Translations under genes and position numbers: made by a program
Notes under the pieces: generated by a model
Seen by the model: the letters and a program-made list of their open reading frames with translations, nothing else
What the model was told of the DNA's origin: nothing
Databases searched by the model: none
Part shown: positions 27,001 to 35,227 of the stretch, piece after piece
How positions within the stretch are numbered: the stretch's first letter is position 1
Layout: each line of letters begins with the position of its first letter
Assembly: GCA_934635385.1 (NCBI GenBank)
Contig: CAKTZI010000017.1
Span: 1 to 64,000, forward strand
Direction: 5' to 3'
Source: an uncultured Kiritimatiellota bacterium
GTDB lineage: Bacteria > Verrucomicrobiota > Kiritimatiellia > RFP12 > UBA1067
DNA length: 64,000 bases

Positions 27001-28501
27001 GCACGTCCTGCACCTCATGGACGCGCAGGTTGCGGTAGACTGTCTCGCCGCCGGCGACGGGGATCTTCTTCCAGCCCGTCCGCCGCGTCGCGTCCTTCCT
27101 GTCGCCGTAGACCGGCTCGTAGCGCGCGATCGCCATCTTCAGGTCGACGAGGGCCTTCGTGAGGCCCATGCCCTCGTAGGGCGCGGGACGCCGGAACCAG
27201 CCGCCCGGCGCGATCGTCGGCGTGACCTGCATCGGCACGCCGGCCGGATACGCCGCCTCGTTGAAGACGAGATCGACCGGCATGCCCCGGCGGTACACGT
27301 CGTCGATCTCCCTGTGGCCGATCGTGCGGTGGTAGACGCGCACGTCCGAGACCCAGTTCTGCTTGTCTTCCCCGCGCGCGAACTTCTCGAAGCGAACCTG
27401 CGTGATCTCGCCGAGGCGGTTGCCGATGACCGGCCACTGGTAGCGCTCGCCCGGCGAACTCGTCGTCGCGAACGGGATGCCGTCGATGAAGAGCAGCGCC
27501 ACGCCGTCCGGCCGCCACGTGAACGCGAGGTGGAACCAGTCGCCGTCGCGCTTCGCCCCCATGCCGACGCGCCGCTGGAACGCGAGCGTCTTGCCCCCTT
27601 CCATCGCCACGTGCACGAGCGCCCAGTCGTCGTTCTGCGACGTGCTGAGCGAGAGCATCTGCTGCCCCGCCGCGTTCAGGAAGCGGATCGGCGCGCCGCC
27701 CCGCGACGGATGCCGCACCCACGCCATCACGCCGCCCTGCGCGGACGACACCGCGTTGGAGATCGGGTAGACGAGGTGCGGATGGTTGCCGCCGAAGCCC
27801 TTGTCGGTGAAGACAAGCGACTTCCCCGTCACCCCCTCGTCCGAGAACGCGCTCGCCCGGTCGGCGGACGGCGCGATCTTCTGCCCGTCCGGCCCGTAGG
27901 CGTCGCGCGTGCCGTCGAACGCCGCCCGGAACGTCGGCGGCCCGACCGCGGCGTCCGCCTTCGTGTCCACGGGCTCGACCGTGAAGTCCTTCACTTCAAG
28001 TGCCGTGTTGTAGTGGTAGAGCGACAGCTTCTTGAGCGGCAGGATCCGGCGCGTCTCCATCGTCGCGTATTCGCCGTTGTAGCGCACCGAGAACCCGACG
28101 TCCGTCGCCTTCAGCTCGAACGTCGCCCACGGCGCGTCCGCGCCGACCGGCACGTTCACGTCCTTCGCCGTCACCTGTCCCCTGGTCAGCCAGTTCCCGC
28201 CCGGCGACTTCAGGTCGAAGCAGACGCCCGTGCCGCTCGTGTAGAGCTTGCCGGCGTTGCCGTCGCGATCCGTGAAGTCCAGCCCCCAGTGGTGGCCTTT
28301 CGACGCGGGGTTCGTCCCCGTCGCGCGGAACTTGAACGTGATGCGGAACGGCTGTGCGATCTGTTCGGCCGTCACGGGGAGCTTCCACCCCTTGACGCCG
28401 ATGTTGTCGCCCGTGTAGTCGACCGCCGCACCGCCGTGGACGGCCATCGCCGCCGCCGCCGCGAGCAGCGCACCCCAACGCCTGATTGTCTTCAATGTCA
28501 T
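24023..28501 (-). CDS. Large exported LamG / TIM-barrel glycosidase-like / malectin protein
   Basis: 1492 residues with signal peptide MTLKTIRRWGALLAAAAAM. The N-terminal 30-430 are two concanavalin-like domains (PFRITFKFRATG, RTIGHREIDDVYRRGMPVDLVFN). A beta-rich middle follows, then a TIM barrel from about 740 to 1150. It has FGHMDEDQTVDNNF at its start, GMAGIDYDLIGGWFG as the candidate catalytic strand, and WLAWRAGRVTDYMKKL as in GHL10-type family-10-like hydrolases. The C-terminal 1270-1490 is a malectin carbohydrate-binding domain (VRIDCGSKTF, ECYDVDGYRFKLEPGIYRLRM). The substrate is unknown. A TATAAT box 6 nt before the ATG suggests a leaderless message, so the longer upstream frame is rejected. 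Confidence 0.8.
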   Translation of the reverse strand: MTLKTIRRWGALLAAAAAMAVHGGAAVDYTGDNIGVKGWKLPVTAEQIAQPFRITFKFRATGTNPASKGHHWGLDFTDRDGNAGKLYTSGTGVCFDLKSPGGNWLTRGQVTAKDVNVPVGADAPWATFELKATDVGFSVRYNGEYATMETRRILPLKKLSLYHYNTALEVKDFTVEPVDTKADAAVGPPTFRAAFDGTRDAYGPDGQKIAPSADRASAFSDEGVTGKSLVFTDKGFGGNHPHLVYPISNAVSSAQGGVMAWVRHPSRGGAPIRFLNAAGQQMLSLSTSQNDDWALVHVAMEGGKTLAFQRRVGMGAKRDGDWFHLAFTWRPDGVALLFIDGIPFATTSSPGERYQWPVIGNRLGEITQVRFEKFARGEDKQNWVSDVRVYHRTIGHREIDDVYRRGMPVDLVFNEAAYPAGVPMQVTPTIAPGGWFRRPAPYEGMGLTKALVDLKMAIARYEPVYGDRKDATRRTGWKKIPVAGGETVYRNLRVHEVQDVPCDTITLPEGEYALTCEVSHRRPDDGGTSRFVRTLCFEVTKNVDLTAVPATKEPWTLGEQVVCRVFDQPGDMELKSGAVAMRETGAGRYLEVGAAGGERVSTVVDFPESALGQPCVLEVEWPDDKTRLMGLYMHRYTGPKGVENRDRLQCGIQAGDSYPNTGKMQKSRFYFYPSTAKMLFEVRTLAGGRPAAVRALRVWRIAELPRLAVRKPKGFKARSFGHMDEDQTVDNNFNPEHTGRNSAKTTDEIVKYCAYTGQNAFHYALVRYWFTLGPVEGARWTGIYPKNQGDLGSMIDALGRNGIDYYGRIYLRNAPQGMRFRETDCKYFERGWLQVDREGNVNKGYDRNVQCNIGNPDLQDALIGYFADFVQRYSTRGMAGIDYDLIGGWFGAFAGLQYGYDDYNVAAFQRDSGVKLPADCAVPALVADRLDVTRAPTPKAAYPKRHDFLTDTNSAVRAKWLAWRAGRVTDYMKKLSRRLREANPDFTISVKVGSSLMGMGGNNLETQYEDRGIDVPALLKIPGLKIGVSRGYTSHAWNLFRGLDEGDSLDSLYDANLPLYRMVKEKYGAWPTAASSGAYFETFVKTLDDVNFRSYFQDQDVKPWGRYFLKEPAFCIGVGDALNYQIGDQPPGMLGAEDETREFCQAYCALPAVPFTDMGGVADPVVGRYLVTKEGTYFYVVNMHHTPQTAVLSDKARAVDLSTDETDTWKKIELKPFQLRSFFVPGAAQAFGPLTVKLSKEAKRCYDGRIAEVGRVLDALEKAGDDVAEARAALAAGQAALARGALCEAHRLFYLQPIEKAFIAFGDIANRTEQRADRAKGVVRIDCGSKTFTRAGGRLFSPDQAWDGKTYGYLGKASRSFRETRNMEATTDCLEVYNTECYDVDGYRFKLEPGIYRLRMLFHCGWEPDWRADWWLFDVTANGQALAKPFDLYKAVGGDINKAVALEKDVTVGADGLLTVSFVHVPGKGRDHRGQSAYPCVRFVNAIEVLKK

Positions 28502-28507
28502 GACAGT

Positions 28508-28513
28508 ATTATA
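28508..28513 (-). promoter_or_regulatory. -10 box of leaderless promoter for the 1492-residue gene
   Basis: TATAAT on the minus strand followed by 6 nt and the ATG at 28501. Confidence 0.6.
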
Positions 28514-28539
28514 CTTGATTTTGGTTTGCTGATTTTGGC

Positions 28540-31053
28540 TTATCGAACGATGAGGAAAATGCCCTTGCGGATTTCCTGGTTCTCGTAGCAGCCGAGATCC
28601 GGCAAGGCGCCCGCGTCCTCGGCGAGCGGCTTCCCGTCCGTCGCCACGCGCGGATTCCCTGCGAGGTCGGTCGTCTCCGCCGTCATCCAGTCGAGCTTCG
28701 TGCCCTTGTCCCGGTGCGGCGACCGGCGCTTCAGCGAGTAGTCGCCCTTCGCCGCGTTCTTGAAGATCGGATTGACCGCGTTCGCCGCCGCCGTGGACGT
28801 CGCGCCGCCCCAGCCCGTCGAGCTCGTCGTCTCCGTGTAGGTCATGGTCGCGCCGGGCGCGGCCGCATCCTTCGCGCCAAACGCGAGATCGGCCTTCGCG
28901 CCGTTGTTGTTCCAGACGATCGTGTTGCGGACAAGGCATTCCGACGGCGCGTCTTCCGTGCCCGCCGTGACCCGGACGCCGGCCTTCGTGTTGCCGGTGA
29001 TCGTGCAGTTGTCAATCACGGTCTTGCCCGCGCCCGTCACGACGCCGTAGGACGCCCCGCGCGCGATCAGGCAGTTGCGCAGCGTCGCGCCGCCGTAGGA
29101 CTGGCCCGCAATCGGCGCGAGGAACGGCGCCCCCGCGTCCAGGCAGATGCTGTCGACGACAAGCGAATTCTCGGCTTTCATGTTCGCCGAATCGGAGACG
29201 ATCACGCCCGCCTTGCCGCACGCCGTGAACGTGCAGTTCGAGACGAGATTGCCGTATCCGCGCAGGGCGAGTGTGCAGGCGTTGCCGGGGATGGCCGCCT
29301 GATCTTCCTCGAACGTGCAGCCGAGAATGGCCGCGCCCGACTGCGTCTTGCCCGAATCTGGGCTGACGGACACCGTATTGCCATAGCTGCCGCTCATCGT
29401 CACGTTGCCCGTGAAACGGCAGTTCGCGAGGTAGACGCTCCCGCGCACGTTCAGGGCGGCGCCCTCCTGCTTCGCCGTGCACTGCGCAAAGACGCAGCTC
29501 ACGAAGCTCGGCGCCGCGCCCGGACAGTCCGGCACCGTGGAGCTGACGGGCCCGTACACAAGCGCGCCCGCGCCGTTGGCATCCGCGCCGCGCGAGAACG
29601 TCAGGCCGTGGAAAACCGGGTTGTGACCGCCCTGCGGCACGCTGACGCACCGCACGGCGTTCTGCCCGTCCAGCACAACCTTCTCCGGGTCGGCCGCGCC
29701 CGTCGTGCGGTCGAAGCCGAGAATCGTGACGGTCTTGTTGACGGTCAACGTCTGCTCCAGCGCATACGTGCCGGACGCGACATAAACCGTGCCGCCCGCC
29801 GTCACCGCGTCAATCGCCGTCTGCAGGTCGTTCGCCGCCGTCGCCCACGTCGCGTAAGGCGCAGTCGGCGTACTCGCACCCGTCGGTGCGACGAGCGCAA
29901 CCGAACCGTCCGTGATGCCCGGCTCGTCCGTCAGCGACACCGTGACGGACGTCTCGTAATCCTGAAGCCCATCCGCCGAAATCTTCACGCGAATCGTGTG
30001 CACGCCCTTCGTGTTGAACGTAATCGGCTCGGTCGTCCACGTCGTGTCGCCCGCCGCCGCATACCAGACCATCGCGCCGACGGTCGGCCAGATCTTTCCG
30101 ATCGTCGCGCCCTTCGGCGTCCCGTCGAGCAGACCCTCGTAGCCCGACACCTCGGCATACGCCGAGACCGCCCTGTAGCGGATCACGACAATGCCGCTGC
30201 CGCCCGCGCCGCCGTTCTGCGTCACGTCATACCACGAGCCGCCGCCACCGCCCGTGCCGGTGTTGGCGAGGCCGGCTTCGCCGCCTGTCGCCGTCGCCGA
30301 GCCGCCCGAAACGCCGTCCGAGCCGCCCTTTCCGAACACCGTGCCGTCCTTGCCGTTGACGCCGCCACCGCCGCCACAGGCATAGACGACCGTCTCGCCC
30401 GTGATGTCCAAGGGCAAACCGTCGCCGCCCGCGCAGCCGACGCCTTTCGTCGTCGCCGAACCGCCGTCCGACAGCGCACCGCCGCCGCCGGCGCCCGCCC
30501 AAAGGTCACGCGGCGTGGAGGCTCCGCCCGCATGACCGCCGTAATAGGAGACAGAACCTTCGACGGCCGTCTTGCCCGTCCCGGCAACCGATATTGAACC
30601 AACCTTCGGGCCGCTGCCGCCGGCATTCGCGCCGACGCCGCCGTCGGCATTCTGGCAACCGCCCGCGCCGCCGCCGTCCGCCTGCAGCGAGCCAAACGAC
30701 GTGACGTTGCCCGCCGCGCCTGACTTTTGGCCCACTCCGCCCGCGCCACCGGCACCGACCATGAGCGCATACGCCGTTCCCGCCGTAAACGTCTGGTTGG
30801 AGGCGATGATGACCTGGCCGGCCCCGCCGCCGCCCGCAGACGTTCCGCCGGCGCCGCCGCCGCCGCCGCCGACAATCAGCACCGTGGCATCCGAAATGTC
30901 CGTCGGGGCGACCCACGTGTGCGAACCGACGTCCCTGAAGGAGATGACCATTTCGCCGGATGCCGTCACGTTCGTCGTGTTCTGCGCCCAGCCCGCGCCG
31001 CCGGCGAGCGCGGCGGAAAGCGCAACTGCTTTCGCGAGTTTTGTCGTTTTCAT
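28540..31053 (-). CDS. Exported Gly-rich / right-handed beta-helix surface protein with LIVR tail
   Basis: 837 residues. After the signal peptide (MKTTKLAKAVALSAALAGG) the first 300 residues are very rich in Gly (VLIVGGGGGGAGG), as in Gly-rich adhesin or PASTA-like passenger repeats. An Ig-like segment (about 310-380) is followed by a parallel beta-helix of pectate-lyase or choice-of-anchor-Q type (ATWATAANDLQTAIDAV, then VRNTIVWNNN) with the DLGCYENQ signature near the end. The final residues are RKGIFLIVR, matching the tails of the proteins ending at 13694 and 53518. Probably cell-surface bound. Its Gly run is encoded by mixed GGN codons, not a pure G tract. Confidence 0.75.
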   Translation of the reverse strand: MKTTKLAKAVALSAALAGGAGWAQNTTNVTASGEMVISFRDVGSHTWVAPTDISDATVLIVGGGGGGAGGTSAGGGGAGQVIIASNQTFTAGTAYALMVGAGGAGGVGQKSGAAGNVTSFGSLQADGGGAGGCQNADGGVGANAGGSGPKVGSISVAGTGKTAVEGSVSYYGGHAGGASTPRDLWAGAGGGGALSDGGSATTKGVGCAGGDGLPLDITGETVVYACGGGGGVNGKDGTVFGKGGSDGVSGGSATATGGEAGLANTGTGGGGGSWYDVTQNGGAGGSGIVVIRYRAVSAYAEVSGYEGLLDGTPKGATIGKIWPTVGAMVWYAAAGDTTWTTEPITFNTKGVHTIRVKISADGLQDYETSVTVSLTDEPGITDGSVALVAPTGASTPTAPYATWATAANDLQTAIDAVTAGGTVYVASGTYALEQTLTVNKTVTILGFDRTTGAADPEKVVLDGQNAVRCVSVPQGGHNPVFHGLTFSRGADANGAGALVYGPVSSTVPDCPGAAPSFVSCVFAQCTAKQEGAALNVRGSVYLANCRFTGNVTMSGSYGNTVSVSPDSGKTQSGAAILGCTFEEDQAAIPGNACTLALRGYGNLVSNCTFTACGKAGVIVSDSANMKAENSLVVDSICLDAGAPFLAPIAGQSYGGATLRNCLIARGASYGVVTGAGKTVIDNCTITGNTKAGVRVTAGTEDAPSECLVRNTIVWNNNGAKADLAFGAKDAAAPGATMTYTETTSSTGWGGATSTAAANAVNPIFKNAAKGDYSLKRRSPHRDKGTKLDWMTAETTDLAGNPRVATDGKPLAEDAGALPDLGCYENQEIRKGIFLIVR

Positions 31054-31128
31054 TTTTGCCTCCTGTTGTTTGTGTGTGGTTTGTGTTTATTAGTGTTTTT
31101 TCGTTTGGTGTTTTCTGTTCTGTTCAAG

Positions 31129-33314
31129 CTACGTAAGACATCTCGATCCTTTCAGCGCGAAGACGACAAAGCCGAATTGCCTACGGCGTTTAACGCGGAG
31201 GTTAAGGAGTTTAGGAGACACGGAGAAGAGAGAGCAGGCTACGCCAGTGCCCTCTCTGTCGAACACACCATTCTTCCTTTCTCCGCGACTCCCATCCTCC
31301 GATTCCTCCGTGTTCAGCGCACCCCGCCTAGCGGCCCCTTCGGGCTGCTTCGCAGGGGGATATGCAGGCACATCACGCAGTGCCGCCTCCTCCAGCATCA
31401 GCTCCCGGAAGCGCGCGATCGCCTCCTCCGTGAACCCGCACGACTTCACATACGCCTCGACGCGCGCGTTCAGCGTATCGCCCTCAAACGTCTCGAAGAA
31501 CGCGACCAGATGGTCGAAGGCGTTCTCATGCCGAAAGTGCGTTGACTTGTTCCAGAACGCCGTCGCCTCCCAGTCGCGGTACAGGTCGTCCTCGCCGACG
31601 CCCAGCAGCGCAAGCAGGATGAACGACAGCGTGCCCGTGCGATCCTGTCCGGCAATGCAGTGGAAGTCGATCGCGTAGTTGCCCGGATCGAGGAACAGCC
31701 GGAACGCCGCCGCGAACGCCGCACGCCCCTGCCGCGTCTTCATCCCCGCGTAGGCGTTGGACGAAATGTGCGCCCAGCGACAGCGCGGCCCCAGCGGCGA
31801 GCCGTCCATCCCCGCCGTCTCCTCGTCCGTCCGCAAGTCGATCTCCGTGCGCACTCCCAGTTCGTCCAGCAGCTGCCGCCGTCCCACGTCCGTCACGAAG
31901 TCCGCCCCGCGCCGCCGTCCCTTGACGACCGTCCGCAGTCCGTCCAGCAACTCGCGATCCCGCGCCACCCGCGCGGACGCGAACGCCGCCGGTTCGCCCG
32001 GCTCCAGCCCCCGGCAGCTCCACGTGCAGCCGGCCATGCCGTGCTTCACGACGGCCACGAGCAGGTTGCGCCCCGCCTGGACAGCGACCGGGATTCGGTT
32101 CGCCGCCGCATCACCCGGATTGCCGCGATTCCCCGCCCGGAAGTCGGCGACCGTCTGCCCGTTGAGGCTCAGGCTCCAGAACCAGTCGGCGCTCGCGCCA
32201 AGAAGCGCGTACCCGTCTTTCGGCGCGTCAAACGCACGGCAGATCACCAGCCGCTCGCGCGTGTCGAACGGAAAGACGTGCGTGCCCTTTTCGTCCAGTT
32301 CCAGCCGCTCCGCCGCCGCGCCGAGAAACGTCGCCGGAACCGCGCGCAACGCCGCAGCCTTCTCCTCGCCGCCGCGCGCGACGAAGTCGGCCTCCGGCAC
32401 GCGGAACAGCGTCCAGTCTCGGCCGACGTCCACGCGCATCAGCCCCGCGCCGTCCCAGCCGTTCGTCCGCGCCGACCAGAACGCGAAGCTGTCCGCGATC
32501 TCGGTTGCGCGCGCCCTTCGGATGCCGTTCGTGTCGCGCGCCGCCAGTTCCTCCGCCGTACAGTAGACGGTCTCGGCGTTGTTGTTCAGGCCGCCCGTGC
32601 GGAAAACAAGCCCCTGCCGGACACGCCGCCCGCCGAATCCGCGCCAGCCGCCGAGGTCGCGGCTGTTGTAGATGCCGTCCACACGCAAGAGGCGCGGCGC
32701 GTTCCCGTCCGTCGTGAAGCGCCCTTCCCGCGCCGCGCCCGCGCGTCCGGCGACGACGGGCGTGACGCGCCAGCGATAGGCCGTCGCCACTTCCAGGTTG
32801 TCCACGACGGCATTCGTCTCCGCCGTGCGGACGAGCGCGACCGGCAGACCGTCTTTCGCGCGAAAGACCTCCAACGTGAAGACGGGACGAAACGCGCCAG
32901 CTGCCGCGCGTCCCGTCCAGGCGAACGTCACCGGCTGCGGATGCCACCCGCCCGCCGCCAGCTCGACACGGCGGACGGCGTTCGTGAACTGGCGACGCCG
33001 GTCGGCGCGAGAAGCCGACAGGAACGCCGCCTGCAACGGCGTGTGAAGCGAAACCGTCGCCCCCGCCGCCGGCGCGATGAGGCTGAAGTCCGAGAACGCC
33101 ACCGAATCGGCGGCGGGTGTCGGCGGCACGGCAACGCCGCCCGACACGCCCGGCGCACACGCCGTCAGCGCAACGCAGAGGGCCGCAAGAAGCTTAGGCG
33201 CGGGCAAGGAGTACCCCCCCCCCCCCCTAGGGGAAGCGGACAGCGCGCGCCTGCAGACCGCCTACGGGCAGTCCGCGCATACGCCTGCGCACCTTCTGTT
33301 CGCGCGTCTTTCAT
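31129..33314 (-). CDS. Exported tyrosine phosphatase-like lipoprotein, start disrupted by a G tract
   Basis: The body has a lipoprotein-type signal (APKLLAALCVALTAC), a fibronectin-like domain and a DSP/tyrosine phosphatase domain of the Y_phosphatase3 type. Its entry motif is GIYNSRDLGGWRG and its P-loop is HCIAGQDRTG (Cys-x5-Arg) near residue 540. A continuous frame begins only at a TTG (33207). A better start, ATG 33314 with AAAAGGA upstream and a promoter at 33383, is in the same register only if the G tract at 33214-33227 has 12 or 15 G. It has 14. The last about 60 residues (from YPPAKQPEGAARR) are translated from a family-2 intergenic element, so the native C-terminus was replaced. Confidence 0.65.
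31175..31366. mobile_element. Palindromic intergenic element family 2, copy F, overlapping the phosphatase 3' end
   Basis: Contains GGAGACACGGAG at 31213-31224 and its inverse CTCCGTGTT near 31307, then CACCCCGCCTAGCG and GCAGGGGGATATG as in copy E. Its right edge lies within the phosphatase reading frame, where it supplies the final codons. Confidence 0.5.
33214..33227 (-). repeat. 14-bp G tract at the 5' end of the phosphatase gene
   Basis: Fourteen uninterrupted G on the coding strand, flanked by CCCCTA and TACTCCTT. Reading from ATG 33314, 14 G shifts into a frame that stops after about 15 more codons; 12 or 15 would be in frame. Confidence 0.75.
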
Positions 33315-33382
33315 CGGTTTCGATGTCCTTTTCACTGTGCCTTTTTCAAGGGTTTGAATGCGCCTTTTTGAGGTCGCCCTAC

Positions 33383-33437
33383 ATTATACCAAAAAGTTTC
33401 TTATTTTTGGCGCATTTCGTGCTTATATTTTGCGCAA
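33383..33437 (-). promoter_or_regulatory. Promoter of the phosphatase gene, copy of the module at 20480
   Basis: TATAAT at 33383-33388 (minus strand) with the same 55-bp upstream module as the 19175 gene. Here the box is about 70 bp before the ATG at 33314, so the message has a normal leader with AAAAGGA. Confidence 0.6.
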
Positions 33438-33476
33438 CTTTCAGACCCGCCATTTCCGCTACGGATCACCTGCTCC

Positions 33477-34808
33477 TCATCCGTCGACCTCCGGACTGAG
33501 GAACATCGCCATGTAATGCGGCAGGGTAATCTTCTTTCCGCTGACGCCGAGATTGCCGTCCACAAGCTTGAACCCATACGGAATCGTCTCATCCGCAAGC
33601 AATTCGTCAAGCGAACGAGAACGCCCGTTCTGCGCCTTCACCTCAATCGGCACCACGCCGTCATCTGTCTCGACGACGAACTCGACCTCCCTGTCTCCAT
33701 TCCTGTAATAGCGAATCGGAAAGCCGCTGCGCTCCAGAATGCCGGCGACAAGGTTCTCGTAAATGCCGCCTTTCACGTTGCCTACAAGCGAGCCGTCGAG
33801 AATGCCGCGCTTGGCCAGCATGCCATAGGTCGACGCCAGAAGCCCCACGTCTGACAGGTAGAGCTTGAACCACTCGTCCTTGACATAGCCGGCAAGGCCG
33901 GGCAACGCGACATTCACGCATTCGGCCATCGTCGCGAGGCGTGCGTCTCGAAGCCATTCGACGCTTGAGAGGTATTTGCGCGCCGTTCCCCGATCCTCGA
34001 CTTCCGCATACTTGAACTTGCGGTTTTCCTTCGCGAGGATGCGCGGGATCGCACGGAAGCAGCTTTCGACCTTCGGGATGTCCGTCTTGTCCGCATACTT
34101 GTGGATGTCCGCAATATAGTCTGCAATGAGCCGCTCTTGAATCGTCTGGACTTCCCCGTAATGTCCGTGCTCGACAAACGCCTTGACGACTTCCGGCATG
34201 CCGCCGACGACAACATATTCGCGCAACAGCTTGCGAAAACGGTCGTTGACGACATCCGGCACCGACTCCCGTCGACGGAAATAGCCACGTAGGCTCTCAA
34301 TCGTCTCGTCGGAATGGCCTCGCGCAAGAAGATACTCTTCAAACGAAAGGGAATACAGCGTGACTGCGCGCTCAAAGCCAACTGGAATCGAGCGAGGCGT
34401 TTTCCGCAGCTTGTCCTTCTTGTACTTGATGCCCAGAAGCGACCCCGAAGCGATGACGTCGTATCGCCCGTCGAGCGCTAGCGGCTTGAATGCCGTGCGT
34501 GCGTTCGGGCAATCCTGAATCTCGTCCAGAAACAGCAACGTCTTTCCGGGAACGAACTTCACGTCACCGCGCAACGCCGTAATGCCCTCACAGATCGCCC
34601 GAACGGTCAAGTTACCGTCAAAGACAGGTATGAACTCAGGCTCCAGGGCAAAGTTTATTTCGATGAAGCTCTCGTACTGTTCGCGACCGAACTGCTCGAT
34701 GACGAACGTCTTGCCGACCTGTCGCGCGCCATTGACCAAAAGGCATTCCTGCCGCTTGGTCTTTTTCCAGAAAATAAGGAAATCATAGAACTTTCGCTTA
34801 AGCGTCAT
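33477..34808 (-). CDS. AAA family ATPase with DUF4143 domain (copy 2)
   Basis: 443 residues. Walker A is NGARQVGKT near residue 27, Walker B is KTLLFLDEIQD near 92 and the sensor region is VIASGSLLG. The middle has the conserved YSLSFEEYL and VVGGMPEVVK, and the C-terminal DUF4143 part carries REVEFVVETDDGVVPIEVKAQ, resembling a PD-(D/E)xK core. It is clearly diverged from copy 1 (1833-3149), and its GC content is lower than that of its neighbours, which suggests transfer. A ribosome-binding site GGAGAGAGGGCA precedes the ATG. The TATAAT box at about 34838-34843 gives a leadered message, unlike copy 1. A triplicated GCATCATTT motif lies upstream. Confidence 0.9.
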   Translation of the reverse strand: MTLKRKFYDFLIFWKKTKRQECLLVNGARQVGKTFVIEQFGREQYESFIEINFALEPEFIPVFDGNLTVRAICEGITALRGDVKFVPGKTLLFLDEIQDCPNARTAFKPLALDGRYDVIASGSLLGIKYKKDKLRKTPRSIPVGFERAVTLYSLSFEEYLLARGHSDETIESLRGYFRRRESVPDVVNDRFRKLLREYVVVGGMPEVVKAFVEHGHYGEVQTIQERLIADYIADIHKYADKTDIPKVESCFRAIPRILAKENRKFKYAEVEDRGTARKYLSSVEWLRDARLATMAECVNVALPGLAGYVKDEWFKLYLSDVGLLASTYGMLAKRGILDGSLVGNVKGGIYENLVAGILERSGFPIRYYRNGDREVEFVVETDDGVVPIEVKAQNGRSRSLDELLADETIPYGFKLVDGNLGVSGKKITLPHYMAMFLSPEVDG

Positions 34809-34867
34809 TGCCCTCTCTCCAATAAACTGGCAAAATTATACCATATTTATTTCAATTCAGTCAAATT

Positions 34868-34942
34868 GCATCATTTTCTGATATTCAGTACAATAAAAAC
34901 GCATCATTTCATGTGTTTTACACTAGTAAAAATGCATCATTT
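34868..34942. repeat. Three GCATCATTT motifs at exact 33-bp spacing upstream of DUF4143 copy 2
   Basis: GCATCATTT begins at 34868, 34901 and 34934. The first two are each preceded or followed by A-rich TAAAAAC/TAAAAAT ends, giving a loose 33-bp tandem unit. The array lies just upstream of the promoter of the ATPase gene, the same place and period as the TGGCCAA palindromes before copy 1. Confidence 0.75.
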
Positions 34943-34976
34943 CCAGAAGATGGCCGTCTTTTCATCGCCCCTAAGC

Positions 34977-35011
34977 AAAAGGCGCCCGGACGAAACGTCC
35001 GAGCGCCTTTT
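34977..35011 (-). terminator. Rho-independent terminator of the small basic protein gene
   Basis: Minus-strand AAAAGGCGCTCGGACG, loop TTT, CGTCCGGGCGCC, then TTTTGC. A 12-bp stem with one mismatch and a flanking A/T run, so it may also work from the other side. Confidence 0.85.
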
Positions 35012-35031
35012 GGATGGCGAGGAGAAGAGAC

Positions 35032-35187
35032 TTAGGCTTCAGGCTTCGTCTTCTTCAGGCCAAGGCCACGGCAGCCTTCCTTCCACTCCCCGCGCTTCTG
35101 GAGGAGGTTGACGCGCTCGAACCGCTTCAGGACGTTGCGCTTCGAGGTGATCTTGCCGGAACCCTTAAGAGATGCATGCTGGCTCAT
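35032..35187 (-). CDS. Small basic protein, Chlamydiae/Verrucomicrobia family
   Basis: 51 residues starting MSQHASLKGSGKITSKRNVL and ending KKTKPEA. The opening MSQH-x-SLK, the central SVLKRFER-like segment (NVLKRFERVNLL) and the W-x-EG-x-GL pattern are those of the TIGR04137-type small basic protein known only from PVC bacteria, probably a ribosome- or nucleic-acid-associated protein. It is strongly basic, with about 13 Lys/Arg. The gene stands alone between PpiC and a strong terminator, a layout expected for abundant expression. It is useful as a lineage marker for the window. Confidence 0.88.
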   Translation of the reverse strand: MSQHASLKGSGKITSKRNVLKRFERVNLLQKRGEWKEGCRGLGLKKTKPEA

Positions 35188-35227
35188 TTTCTTTTCTTCC
35201 TTTCAAATTCAATGGGTGTGTAGTATA

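Noticed and set aside
24086..28588. A 1500-codon open frame on the plus strand
   Set aside because: It is exactly antisense to the LamG/barrel/malectin gene. Arg/Val/Leu-rich composition without domains is typical of a GC-rich shadow frame. The same holds for 11113-13707, 16446-19598, 20943-23696, 44704-46890 and 51332-53521.
30820..30900. Gly-rich run in the 28540 gene as a fourth phase-variable tract
   Set aside because: It is a GCC/GGC trinucleotide run; slippage there would keep the frame.
34868..34942. 33-bp repeats as a mini-CRISPR
   Set aside because: Only 9 bp are conserved per unit and spacing, not spacer content, is the constant. Better read as phased motifs.
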